A stretch of 62,938 bases of DNA from CAYJDR01 sp964368965 (GTDB lineage Bacteria > Chrysiogenota > Deferribacteres > Deferribacterales > Mucispirillaceae), in assembly GCA_964368965.1 (NCBI GenBank), contig CAYJDR010000009.1:1-62938 (forward strand). Direction: 5' to 3'. Both the position numbers and the translations under genes were made by a program. Positions 8,008 through 16,153 of this stretch are shown here, piece by piece. The notes below the pieces were generated by a model. It ran no database searches. It was not told where the DNA came from and saw only the letters and a program-made list of their open reading frames with translations. How positions within the stretch are numbered: position 1 is the first letter of the stretch; the number at the start of each line of letters is the position of its first letter.

Positions 8008-9567
8008 CTATAACCCTGCGTTGCCAACTATTGCCAAGTTGCCGAATGTGTTATCAAGTGCTGGTGTGATAGCGTTTGCTATACCCTTAGCGTCTGTAGC
8101 GTTTGTTTGCACTATAACCTCGCCAACAGACACTGTTGATGTAACTGTTTTATTACTTGTGCTAGTGTTACCACCAGCACGCATAGCTGTGCTTGCTGTT
8201 GGTTCATCGCCACCAAACATACCACCAAAAAAGTTTTTAGTAGCGCCCCAGGCATTGCCTGCAGCGTCTGATATATCACTCACGCCTGGTATTGAAGCAA
8301 GCCCATCTTTAACCGATGATATAACATCTATAACAGGCTGAATAACTGCCATTATTGCTTGCTTTGCTTGCTTAAATGCTTCCACCATCCATGTGATCGC
8401 AGCGCCTATGCCATCGTACATAGCTTGGCCAACACCCGCAAGAACACTAATAATGTCGCCTACAACACCAATAACAAGCTTTGCATATTCTAGCCATGTT
8501 TTGAAAACATATTTTACAATATCCCACAGAACTGCAAAGGCTAGCTTTACAAACTCCCACGCTTGTGCAAGTGCGTAGGCGATTTCTTCACCTGTGCCAA
8601 ACATCGCCCAGAAGCCAGCAAAAGCTGACTCGCCACCACGTATATAAGTGATGAGGTCGTCCACCACTGCAGCAACAGCTAACACCGCTGTCATTACTGC
8701 TATAAATATCCATGTGAGTGGGTTTGCGAGCATTGCTGCACCCATACGAACGATTGCTGGCACAAGCACACGTGTGATAACTGCGGCTAACCCAGCAAAC
8801 ACTGCGTTTAAAAAAGTTTCGTGCTGTTTTACAAATGTCACAAACGTAACGAGCTTTTCAGTCATAAATGTTAATGGCGGTACGAGCACACGCATAATAA
8901 TAGCGTTAACGCTTTTAAAAACTTGCATTAAATCTTTAAACGTGTTGGTGAACTGCCTTGCTATTTCAGCGTCCTTTTCAGTATATACGCCAAGTGCTTT
9001 TTGCTTGTTGATAAGTTCTTGCACTGCTGGGCCACCTTTTTTAAGCAAGTTAATAGTGCCTTCATCAATGCCTAATGACTGGCTTAATGCTTTGAACCTG
9101 TCTACAGGCATAGTGTGTGCAACGTTTGCCAAATCTTGCAAAATATCAACACTTGACTTAATACCGCCGTTTGCATCACGTGCTGATACGCCCATCTGCG
9201 ATAATACAGGCAATGCCGAGCTTGTGCCTGTGGCTGAAAACTCTAACATCTTTGAGTTTAAACTAGTGAGTGTTCCTTGTAAGCCAGCAGCACTGCCGCC
9301 TTGGCGCTCGACAGCTTGCCCCCAAGCATCTATATTTTCAACACTTTCGCCAAGTGTTTCTGATAAGGTTTTTAGCGCATCGCCATTTTTAATATACTCT
9401 TTAAATGCGCCGCCCAGTGCCAGTGCGGCTGCAAGTGGCTGCAATATGTTAGATATAATATTTTTTGCAGATGTTTCAAGCTTGCCCTCAGCACGGTTCA
9501 TGCCTTCGGAAACGCCTTTTGTATCAACACCTAATGTTATAAGTAAGCTATCTACTATAGTAGCCAT
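8008..9567 (-). CDS. tail tape measure protein
   Basis: 519 residues from the ATG at 9567. N-terminal helical part (LGVDTKGVSEGMNRAEGKLETSAKNII), a long helical middle, then hydrophobic segments around residues 260-310 and 340-400 (RVLVPAIVRMGAAML, FIAVMTAVLAVAAVVDDLITYIRGG). The D-D-L-x-x-Y-I-x-G-G motif is common in Mu-like tape measures. Its short length predicts a short tail. It follows the frameshifted tail chaperone, the standard order. Confidence 0.88.
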   Translation of the reverse strand: MATIVDSLLITLGVDTKGVSEGMNRAEGKLETSAKNIISNILQPLAAALALGGAFKEYIKNGDALKTLSETLGESVENIDAWGQAVERQGGSAAGLQGTLTSLNSKMLEFSATGTSSALPVLSQMGVSARDANGGIKSSVDILQDLANVAHTMPVDRFKALSQSLGIDEGTINLLKKGGPAVQELINKQKALGVYTEKDAEIARQFTNTFKDLMQVFKSVNAIIMRVLVPPLTFMTEKLVTFVTFVKQHETFLNAVFAGLAAVITRVLVPAIVRMGAAMLANPLTWIFIAVMTAVLAVAAVVDDLITYIRGGESAFAGFWAMFGTGEEIAYALAQAWEFVKLAFAVLWDIVKYVFKTWLEYAKLVIGVVGDIISVLAGVGQAMYDGIGAAITWMVEAFKQAKQAIMAVIQPVIDVISSVKDGLASIPGVSDISDAAGNAWGATKNFFGGMFGGDEPTASTAMRAGGNTSTSNKTVTSTVSVGEVIVQTNATDAKGIANAITPALDNTFGNLAIVGNAGL

Positions 9568-9573
9568 ATGCAC

Positions 9574-9828
9574 CTAGCCTTGCTTGTTTGCGTGGTCGTT
9601 TGCGACCCACTCGTTATAGTTATCGACCTGCACAACTTCCACCATGTCGTACACGTCTTGCAAGCTGTAATACTCTTGCATTTCCTTCAATGTTGCCAAC
9701 CGTCGACTTACACAAACGCCAATTAAGCTATCGACGTTTGGATAGTTGATGTAGTCGGCACTTGAGCCACATGCGCCTCTGTAGCTGGTTGCTCTGGTGT
9801 AGGCGATTGCTCGCCTTGTGCCAAAAAA
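9574..9828 (-). CDS. tail assembly chaperone, -1 frameshift extension (T domain)
   Basis: From the slippery site the -1 frame is open for 83 codons and ends at 9574, just before the tape measure start. The product of about 218 residues would end in LIGVCVSRRLATLKEMQEYYSLQDVYDMVEVVQVDNYNE in two parts: a loop, then the helical YSLxDVYDM...YNEW region typical of T-like extensions. The open region has no ribosome site of its own at the relevant point, which supports translation by frameshift. It is too short and lacks a proper start to be found as a stand-alone gene. Confidence 0.82.
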   Translation of the reverse strand, partial: FFGTRRAIAYTRATSYRGACGSSADYINYPNVDSLIGVCVSRRLATLKEMQEYYSLQDVYDMVEVVQVDNYNEWVANDHANKQG

Positions 9829-10229
9829 TTAAAGTGCAACTTTATTAGCTCGTATCGAAGTTTAAAAATAGTGGTGCTATCTTGTATAATGCCTTCGATA
9901 ATATCTTCATCTAGCTTGATATCTTTACCGTTTGATACAAAATATACGCACTTGAAAAACATCTCATCAAGCAATTTAATAGCAACCTCGCTATCAATAT
10001 TACTAAGTGCATTTAATAGCACTTGTGGGTCACTCTGCATTAGTTCCGCAGCTGCTTCACGCAAGTTGGCGCCGTCGGGCACTTGCACCGCTGTGCCACC
10101 ACCGATAACGCATGCTAATGCTCTCATCTGCCATCGGTTTGCATCTAATGCGCCCATCTCCGTTAGTTTGAATGTTAACTCATTGTTTCTATCTTGCATC
10201 TTGATTATAATACTTTTGCGACCTGCCAT
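9723..10229 (-). CDS. tail assembly chaperone, 0-frame product
   Basis: 168 residues from the ATG at 10229, which has a GAGG ribosome site; a GTG at 10232 is also in frame. Helical, beginning MAGRKSIIIKMQDRNNELTFKLTEMGAL, the style of the G-type chaperones that coat tape measure protein before tube assembly. It has a T-TTT-TTG slippery heptamer at codon 135 and a long overlapping -1 frame reaching 9574, like lambda G/GT. The neighbours are the tail tube gene upstream and the tape measure downstream. Confidence 0.85.
   Translation of the reverse strand: MAGRKSIIIKMQDRNNELTFKLTEMGALDANRWQMRALACVIGGGTAVQVPDGANLREAAAELMQSDPQVLLNALSNIDSEVAIKLLDEMFFKCVYFVSNGKDIKLDEDIIEGIIQDSTTIFKLRYELIKLHFNFLAQGEQSPTPEQPATEAHVAQVPTTSTIQTSIA
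9822..9828 (-). promoter_or_regulatory. -1 programmed frameshift site (T TTT TTG)
   Basis: On the minus strand the heptamer T-TTT-TTG lies exactly in the 0 frame of the chaperone gene (TTT at 9827-9825, TTG at 9824-9822). Both tRNAs can re-pair after a one-base backward slip. The 0 frame continues to a stop at 9723-9725. Confidence 0.85.
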
Positions 10230-10231
10230 CA

Positions 10232-10660
10232 CTACACCTCTTTACGTATTTCAAACTTGTGTTTAAACTTAGCTGGTTCTAAAACCTTTTTAATATCGCT
10301 ATCCTTCCATGCGACTGTGAAGCCACGGTCGAATATGATAATCTGACCTGTCGCCGGTATGATAAATGTTAGCTTTGGCTTAACTGGCACGCCTGTTACT
10401 TCACTTATTTTTTGTGAGTTGCGCAGTAGCTTTAGCGTTGGTGAGTCGGCCTGCAGGTCAACCTCGACATCATACTCGGTTTTTATTTTACCGCCTGTTA
10501 GCCTACCATCAACGCCCATTTGAGTTTCTACAACTGTTCGCTCTGGAAACACCGCCATAGAATCAACTGAAAAGCCTTGCACCGAAACAGGCACAAGCAC
10601 GCTTAGGTTATCTTCATAAAGCATTTCTGCGTTAGCACTTGTTATATCTCTTTTATCCAT
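10232..10660 (-). CDS. tail tube protein, DUF3277-like
   Basis: 142 residues. The opening (DITSANAEMLYEDNLSVLVPVSVQGFSVDS) and the segment with VETQMGVDGRLTGGKI are the pattern of DUF3277 tube proteins, which polymerise inside a DUF3383 sheath. It sits directly after the sheath gene and 3 bases before the tail chaperone. Confidence 0.85.
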   Translation of the reverse strand: MDKRDITSANAEMLYEDNLSVLVPVSVQGFSVDSMAVFPERTVVETQMGVDGRLTGGKIKTEYDVEVDLQADSPTLKLLRNSQKISEVTGVPVKPKLTFIIPATGQIIIFDRGFTVAWKDSDIKKVLEPAKFKHKFEIRKEV

Positions 10661-10670
10661 AGTTACCTCT

Positions 10671-12167
10671 CTATAATAACACTGTTGATGCTACATCAAG
10701 CTTTTTGATGCTGCCACCGTCAGTATAGTATAATGATATGTCAGGGCTTTCGCCTGCTTGCCTAGCACTGCCACTTGGGTCAACTATTAATAAATAATAA
10801 CCGTTTACAGTAAGCGCTGTTATAGCATCGTCTGCATTTGAGCCTAGCTCTGCACGTAGTGCGTTTTGTTGTGCTGTAGAAAGTGTAACACCTGTAACAA
10901 TAGCATTTGAAAACACTGCATTATCAACTACACCATCAATCGTAGCTCTAATGTAGCCATAGCCGGCATCTGTGTATGATAGCTTATTTACGGCGCGCAT
11001 AGTGTCCATAAGTGCTACTTGCAAGCTGTTGTTTAGCCAGATTGCATTAACGTAGGTGTAGATGTTTACATATGTGCCAACTATTTGACCTTTATAAATC
11101 TGTGCGAATGTAGCGTTGCGTGTTGCAAATAAGCCAAAGTAGTTATAGCCTTTTGCGTCAAGCACAGCCTTAGTGGCGTTATCTGTCACGCTTGGCGCTA
11201 AGCCGGCAACGTCTTTAAAAGCATAGTCGATTGTGCCGCCTTGGCGCTCAAAGTCGATACTTGCAGTAATACCCATGATAGCAACAGCGACATCAACACT
11301 GCCGTATACAGCAACAAAGTTTTGCAAGTTCTTCAGCTTTAGTTGGCTTAGTATATCAGACTCGTTGCCGTCAATCGTTGCTGTAACGTCCGTAGTGTGC
11401 AGAACATATAAATATTCTACACCTTGTGCTGTGCTCCAATTTATTGCGCTTTCGGCTTCATCTTGCGATGGTGTGAATATCGATGTGAACGACACCCAGT
11501 TTTGGTCTTCACTTATGATGGTAGCAAGTTGCTCTGCAACTGTTTCTGCAAGTGTGCCAACTGACAACACTGCACCAGCAGCTGCTGTGAAGCGTAATAA
11601 CTCTGCAACTGTGCCTGTAGCGTATGAAACGCTACTATCAGGGCCTGTTGCTCCACTTGTGATAGTAAACGCATTAAACTGCGAGGAATATGCCACAGTT
11701 GTGCCAACAACCGTAGCCTGCAAAGCAGACTGAATTATCAGCGCAACATCGCTAAAACTTAAGCTGCTTGAAAAGTCTAAGTCGACTAAGTCAGCGCTGG
11801 TGCCATCTATCGAGATAGATAGTGTGCCAGCAGTTACGGCTTGAAGCTCTGCCAACGTGAGTGCAGCATTGTTTGCGCCACGCATAAATGCTGACAGTGC
11901 AGATAAGTTACGCTTTACCATTTTAAGCTGCGAAGGCTTAATAAAACTGTTGTTATAACCTGTGAAATATATAACCGCTGCGTTATATTCTTCACTTTCA
12001 AAGCCAAAATATGCGCCAACTTCATTACTATCGTTAAATGATAGTATTGTGTTAGTTGGTATTGTGGCATTTAGCGTGAATAGCAACCCGTTGAACACCA
12101 AACCGGCAGAACCAGCCTGTATGACACGAGGCACTACATTAATAATTGTACTAGCAGAAATTGCCAT
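10671..12167 (-). CDS. contractile tail sheath, DUF3383-like
   Basis: 498 residues beginning AISASTIINVVPRVIQAGSAGLVFNGLLFTLN, the DUF3383 sheath signature. A segment near residues 40-90 (FNDSNEVGAYFGFESEEYNAAVIYFTGYNN) and the C-terminal part (GYGYIRATIDGVVDNAVFSNAIVTGV) fit sheath subunits with a polymerisation core. Its presence defines the phage as a myovirus with a contractile tail. Confidence 0.88.
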   Translation of the reverse strand: MAISASTIINVVPRVIQAGSAGLVFNGLLFTLNATIPTNTILSFNDSNEVGAYFGFESEEYNAAVIYFTGYNNSFIKPSQLKMVKRNLSALSAFMRGANNAALTLAELQAVTAGTLSISIDGTSADLVDLDFSSSLSFSDVALIIQSALQATVVGTTVAYSSQFNAFTITSGATGPDSSVSYATGTVAELLRFTAAAGAVLSVGTLAETVAEQLATIISEDQNWVSFTSIFTPSQDEAESAINWSTAQGVEYLYVLHTTDVTATIDGNESDILSQLKLKNLQNFVAVYGSVDVAVAIMGITASIDFERQGGTIDYAFKDVAGLAPSVTDNATKAVLDAKGYNYFGLFATRNATFAQIYKGQIVGTYVNIYTYVNAIWLNNSLQVALMDTMRAVNKLSYTDAGYGYIRATIDGVVDNAVFSNAIVTGVTLSTAQQNALRAELGSNADDAITALTVNGYYLLIVDPSGSARQAGESPDISLYYTDGGSIKKLDVASTVLL

Positions 12168-12179
12168 GTTTTCACCTTT

Positions 12180-12680
12180 TTAAATCGGTTTTAATTTTTC
12201 TATTTCCACGATATTGAAGTAGTCTTGTTCTACCTCCATTATCGTTAGTTCTTCTAAGTGCAACTCTATCATGTAGCGTTGCAGGTATCGCTCAGATGTG
12301 CCTATCATCTCGATAGCTTTTACATTATCGCCATATAGTAGCGTTACGCCTTGTGCTTTAAAAAACTGCACACCAACATCAGATCGAGCAAGCAAGTTAA
12401 GCTTGTTAACAATGTCGCTAGCAAGGCCATTGCTTGTAACGATATCTACTTGATATATATACTGCGTATTCATGCTCAGTTGTTCAGCATCGACATCTGG
12501 CATGGTTTCACTTAAGTTTGTGCCACGGCGTATGCTTGATATAGCGGTGAACACGGCATACTGTTCGCTACCCTCTGGTAATATCGAAGTGTCTTGCCAA
12601 CCTTTAACAATGTGTGATGATGGCAACCCACTATATTTTTCAATAAATAAGTAAACAGCGTTATCAGTATTAAGGCTCAT
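12180..12680 (-). CDS. neck/tail terminator-like protein
   Basis: 166 residues from the ATG at 12680, which has a GGAG; a TTG at 12683 is also in frame. It fits the LIC_12616-type phage protein family, with SIRRGTNLSETMPDVDAEQLSMNTQYIYQVDIV in the middle. These cap the tail tube and join it to the head. It lies between the head-closure gene and the sheath gene, as expected. Confidence 0.7.
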   Translation of the reverse strand: MSLNTDNAVYLFIEKYSGLPSSHIVKGWQDTSILPEGSEQYAVFTAISSIRRGTNLSETMPDVDAEQLSMNTQYIYQVDIVTSNGLASDIVNKLNLLARSDVGVQFFKAQGVTLLYGDNVKAIEMIGTSERYLQRYMIELHLEELTIMEVEQDYFNIVEIEKLKPI

Positions 12681-13092
12681 CAATCACTCCAATAGGTGGC
12701 AACACTTGCAACACCCCACGTACACACACCCAGCCTTGCTCTGCAAAGTCGTCTAGCACTTCTGTAACCATCCACCATGACTGGTCGCTAACTCTATAGA
12801 TATAATCGTTAGTTTTGCCACGGTTGCGATATAGCTCGCTAATAGGCGCTTCAGCAGTAGTATCTACATATATTTTACGGCTTGTGTAATCCACTTCGAC
12901 GTTGTCTTTATGTTCAAGCTTGTCAACATCGCTTTGAAAACGTGCTTTAGTATCAATAACAGGTGCAAACATAGGGGTTATAACGCCCATTACATTGCTT
13001 GTGCCTGTTGATTGGTAGACCTTAACGTCTACCTGTGGCTGTGCCACCGATACAGCTCTGTTAACAATCTTATGTAAATTTAAACCTGCCAT
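12670..13092 (-). CDS. head-closure/neck protein
   Basis: 140 residues, mostly beta. The opening LNLHKIVNRAVSVAQPQVDVKVYQSTG and the later RVSDQSWWMVTEVLDDFAEQGWVCVRGVLQ are typical of small collar proteins between the head and the tail terminator. It overlaps genes on both sides. The name rests on gene order and general likeness. Confidence 0.62.
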   Translation of the reverse strand: MAGLNLHKIVNRAVSVAQPQVDVKVYQSTGTSNVMGVITPMFAPVIDTKARFQSDVDKLEHKDNVEVDYTSRKIYVDTTAEAPISELYRNRGKTNDYIYRVSDQSWWMVTEVLDDFAEQGWVCVRGVLQVLPPIGVIDEP

Positions 13093-13607
13093 TAGCTATC
13101 TATGGTTACCTCGCTGTCTATAGCATTAAATAATGCGTTGGTGTCTTTAAGTGGTATCTTGCTTGAACCTTTGCGCATAATTGTGCTTAGTGCGTTAGGG
13201 TCAAAATCACTAGCTTCTATGGTGGCCCTTATGTCTGCAGCTGCCAACAGCCCAACACGCTTGAGTGCCTGTTCAACTATGTTGGCTTGTCCAAACTCGA
13301 ACTTAACACCATCGCTAAACACCTGCGCCCAACCAGCCGACTTGTTATGCAGCGTATTACGCATAAATGGCCTTGCTGGTATACCTACTGCACGTGCTTC
13401 ATAGTTGGCTTTTTGCTCATCGTTTTGAGGTGGTTTACGTGTGCCGAACTCGTTATAAAAAGCGTATTCAGCTACACTTTGCCCGTTCTTGTTAGTTGCG
13501 CCTTCAAGTATGCCCACTTTTAACGTGGCGTTGTACTTATATGCTTTTTCAATAAGTTGTTTCCACGCTGGGTTGTCTTTCAAGTTTAAACTAACTGTTT
13601 CGCTCAT
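13092..13607 (-). CDS. neck/minor head protein, gp10-like
   Basis: 171 residues. LKVGILEGATNKNGQSVAEYAFYNEFGT followed by IPARPFMRNTL is the hallmark of HK97 gp10-like and virion-morphogenesis proteins: an E-F-G-T motif, then a P-x-R-P-F-x-R motif. It connects head and tail. It overlaps the neighbouring reading frames by 1-4 bases. Confidence 0.8.
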   Translation of the reverse strand: MSETVSLNLKDNPAWKQLIEKAYKYNATLKVGILEGATNKNGQSVAEYAFYNEFGTRKPPQNDEQKANYEARAVGIPARPFMRNTLHNKSAGWAQVFSDGVKFEFGQANIVEQALKRVGLLAAADIRATIEASDFDPNALSTIMRKGSSKIPLKDTNALFNAIDSEVTIDS

Positions 13608-13981
13608 ACGATTAGCCCACCAAGCCTATATTTAGCAGTTAATGTCCAGTAGCTATAGCCATACTCTGTTTGTGTGTAGTAGCCAGCATTTTTGCGTTGC
13701 TCAACGTAAAAACTTGTTGAAACGCTGCCCTCTGACGCACTTGTTAATGTGCCAACTGTGCCACGCTCGCGAAGCTCTAGCATGTGGGCTAGTAGGAGAT
13801 ACAGCAGTAGCTTGCGTTCAAGCTTGCCTTGCGATGGCTCATACACAACGATAGAGGCTTCTGTGTTGTTGCACATCAACTCCGCCATTGCGAACTGGTT
13901 AGTGATAATAATATCACTAACATTAACAAACGCAGGGTAGAGCTCTTTAAACTCTGCTATATCCAGCACTACGATAGCCAT
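13604..13981 (-). CDS. head-tail adaptor, DUF4054-like
   Basis: 125 residues. FKELYPAFVNVSDIIITNQFAMAELMC and the later LLLYLLLAHMLELRERG match the pattern of DUF4054 head-tail connectors (gp6-like adaptors). The helical core would form the ring under the portal. Confidence 0.8.
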   Translation of the reverse strand: MAIVVLDIAEFKELYPAFVNVSDIIITNQFAMAELMCNNTEASIVVYEPSQGKLERKLLLYLLLAHMLELRERGTVGTLTSASEGSVSTSFYVEQRKNAGYYTQTEYGYSYWTLTAKYRLGGLIV

Positions 13982-13985
13982 GCTA

Positions 13986-14621
13986 TTAACCCTCGGTGTC
14001 GATTTTTACTTGCTTAGAGTTTACGCCACGTTGGTTGTTCTTTTTAAGGTCGACAGGTTCAAGCCCTGTTTTTACTTCCTTAAGGTCTTTTGCTTTAGCT
14101 AAGCCTTCTGTTTTAGTGACCTCGGCAAAGATGTGGCCTAACTTAAACGCTTTTAAATTAGCGTGTTGTTTTGAGATGTACTCCCAATCTTCCTGGTTTA
14201 CGGCTGTCATGCCGTAAGCACCTACAGGTAACACGCCTTTATCTAAGCCACGCAACTTGTGACCACTGCCAGCCAACGCAACAATGCTTCCATTTGGCAA
14301 CCTGAACTGCACACCGTGAGGCAACTTACAGTAAACGTATATGGTTTTGTTTGTAGATACGTTTGTTTCCTTGCTCACTTCTGGCATTGGGTCGTTTATG
14401 ATTGGGTTTCCTGCACCTTCATCATCAGCACCATTGCCAGCACCTGCGCCACCAGTTATGATAACGTCCGTTTCGATGTCGCCTTCGTTTTCACCAACAA
14501 CTATAACATCTGTAGCTGGTGCAGTTGGTTCTGCAGCGTTATTACTGACTTTGTTTTCAGTTTCTTTAACTGGGGCAGTATTAGCTGCCCCTTGTTTTTT
14601 TTGGTTGTTTCTTGTAGCCAT
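13986..14621 (-). CDS. phage structural-region protein with low-complexity N-terminus
   Basis: 211 residues from the ATG at 14621, preceded by GGAG; an upstream start at 14657 would add 12 residues inside the capsid gene. Residues 1-90 are rich in Ala, Glu, Asn and Gly and look disordered. The C-terminal part has a compact beta section (YVYCKLPHGVQFRLPNGSIVALAGSGHKL) like proteins after the capsid gene in DUF2184-type phages. A head-decoration or scaffold role is possible but not shown. Confidence 0.6.
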   Translation of the reverse strand: MATRNNQKKQGAANTAPVKETENKVSNNAAEPTAPATDVIVVGENEGDIETDVIITGGAGAGNGADDEGAGNPIINDPMPEVSKETNVSTNKTIYVYCKLPHGVQFRLPNGSIVALAGSGHKLRGLDKGVLPVGAYGMTAVNQEDWEYISKQHANLKAFKLGHIFAEVTKTEGLAKAKDLKEVKTGLEPVDLKKNNQRGVNSKQVKIDTEG

Positions 14622-14632
14622 GTATTTTCTCC

Positions 14633-15640
14633 TTATACACCAATCATTGTAAAACAAGCCTCGTAGTGCTTGATAATACAGCCATATGTTGAAAAGCTAA
14701 TCTTTTGTGAGAACCAGCTTTCATGCGCAACAGTTCTACCTACGCGGTACTTTTCGCCGAAACCGTTAAGGCCAACTTGTTCGCCTTGGATTTCATCAAG
14801 CGTGATTTCTACAGATGTGTCGCGCAAGTCGTCGCCTTGCAGCTCTGGTAGTGTAACCATGCGCAAGTTTGGATAGTTTTTCTTAATCATATCCAGTGCT
14901 GACACGTTAAACGTAGTAGCCTTTGTTAATTGAACAGCAGACTCAGGCGCTACCGATAACACAAATGGCATATCTGGTTGCAAAAGGTCGTTAGCTTTTG
15001 CAAATTCGCCAATCATATATACGATATCTTCATACATTTCTGTTGAGTCTTTTGTGCTCCACTCTGACTGACCACTAGCACCATTTGGCGCAACGATTGC
15101 AGCTGTTTTATTAGGGTCGTTTAAGTAGCCATAAATCTCTGTGCCTGCAACACCGTATGCATAGATAGCGTTTTGCGCTAACACAACTGTTTTAGCAGCT
15201 GCCTTTTGCTTGCTTGCAACTAGGTTTAGTTTAGCTTCAGCTGCAACTTCTGTTTCAAAGTCGCCATAGCGAATGTTTGTTTGAAGCCTTAACTGTGGCC
15301 TTGTTGGGTATGTAGCGTTTACGCTTGACATGCCATTTGTAGCAAAGTCGCTATAGCCTGCAACCTCACCAGTAGCCTCTTCAACAGGGAAGATAGAGTA
15401 GGCTGTTGTCCATGTGCCTTTTTGAATCTCTGGAAAAACTTCCGTTAAACGAGTAGGTGAGTACAACACAGTTGATACGCTGGTATCTACAAATGCTGTA
15501 AGTGCGCTTGGCACACCGATGTTTGGTGTTGTTTGTAAAGCTTCATCAAGTGCAACTTGAACGTCGTCATAGCCTTGTTTTGTTTTCGAGTTGAAAAACC
15601 CTCTGACAGCACCTGTAATGCCGTATTTGTTTTTATCCAT
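14633..15640 (-). CDS. major capsid protein, DUF2184-like
   Basis: 335 residues. It has the DUF2184 pattern: VPSALTAFVDTSVSTVLYSPTRLTEVFPE, then W-T-T-A-Y-S-I-F-P-V-E-E, then the LQTNIRYGDFETEVAAEAKLNLV segment. These are HK97-fold shell proteins. It follows the cement-protein gene by 11 bases in transcription order and should be the most abundant virion protein. Confidence 0.87.
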   Translation of the reverse strand: MDKNKYGITGAVRGFFNSKTKQGYDDVQVALDEALQTTPNIGVPSALTAFVDTSVSTVLYSPTRLTEVFPEIQKGTWTTAYSIFPVEEATGEVAGYSDFATNGMSSVNATYPTRPQLRLQTNIRYGDFETEVAAEAKLNLVASKQKAAAKTVVLAQNAIYAYGVAGTEIYGYLNDPNKTAAIVAPNGASGQSEWSTKDSTEMYEDIVYMIGEFAKANDLLQPDMPFVLSVAPESAVQLTKATTFNVSALDMIKKNYPNLRMVTLPELQGDDLRDTSVEITLDEIQGEQVGLNGFGEKYRVGRTVAHESWFSQKISFSTYGCIIKHYEACFTMIGV

Positions 15641-15651
15641 GTTTCACTCCA

Positions 15652-16146
15652 TTAGTTGTTTGAGATAATGCAGATATCGTTAGCTGCAGCAGCGCGGATA
15701 ACCTTATAATCTGTAAGTACGTTTGTAGCCGCATCTGCAGTGAACTCGATAGCGCCTGTTGATATGTTTGCATAAACACTAGCGCCAATCTCAACAGTTG
15801 TTGTTGCTACTGCAAAAACGTCTGCACGCTTATAGATAGTTAATGGCTGACCTGCTTTAATAGTGAGTGTGGCATCGTCAAGGCCATCAATATAGGTTTG
15901 GATAGCCTCGGCAGATACTAAACCTGCTGGTGCGCCTGTGTCGCCTGTTTCGCGAGTGTTGCTATAAACTTCAGACGTATAGCTTGAGCGTGATTCGCTA
16001 GAGACGTAAAAAGCGAAATTGCCCGCTACAACACCAGCACTATCTGCAACTGGTGAACCAGCTAAATATACAACTGGATTATTGTTTGCTAGTGCGCCAG
16101 GGCGACCACTTGCTGTTGTTTTGTTTACTTTAGTTGGAAATCCCAT
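15652..16146 (-). CDS. head decoration/cement protein, DUF2190-type
   Basis: 164 residues, beta-rich and low in charge: GFPTKVNKTTASGRPGALANNN, then the segment around LTIYKRADVFAVATTTVEIGASVYANISTG. This is the layout of structural cement proteins that stabilise the capsid of DUF2184-type phages. It sits between the DUF2213 gene and the capsid gene. Confidence 0.78.
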   Translation of the reverse strand: MGFPTKVNKTTASGRPGALANNNPVVYLAGSPVADSAGVVAGNFAFYVSSESRSSYTSEVYSNTRETGDTGAPAGLVSAEAIQTYIDGLDDATLTIKAGQPLTIYKRADVFAVATTTVEIGASVYANISTGAIEFTADAATNVLTDYKVIRAAAANDICIISNN

Positions 16147-16153
16147 GTTTCAC

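Noticed and set aside
8648..9577. Long plus-strand frame opposite the tape measure gene (309 codons)
   Set aside because: Shadow of the tape measure; no ribosome site or family pattern, and the composition mirrors the opposite strand.
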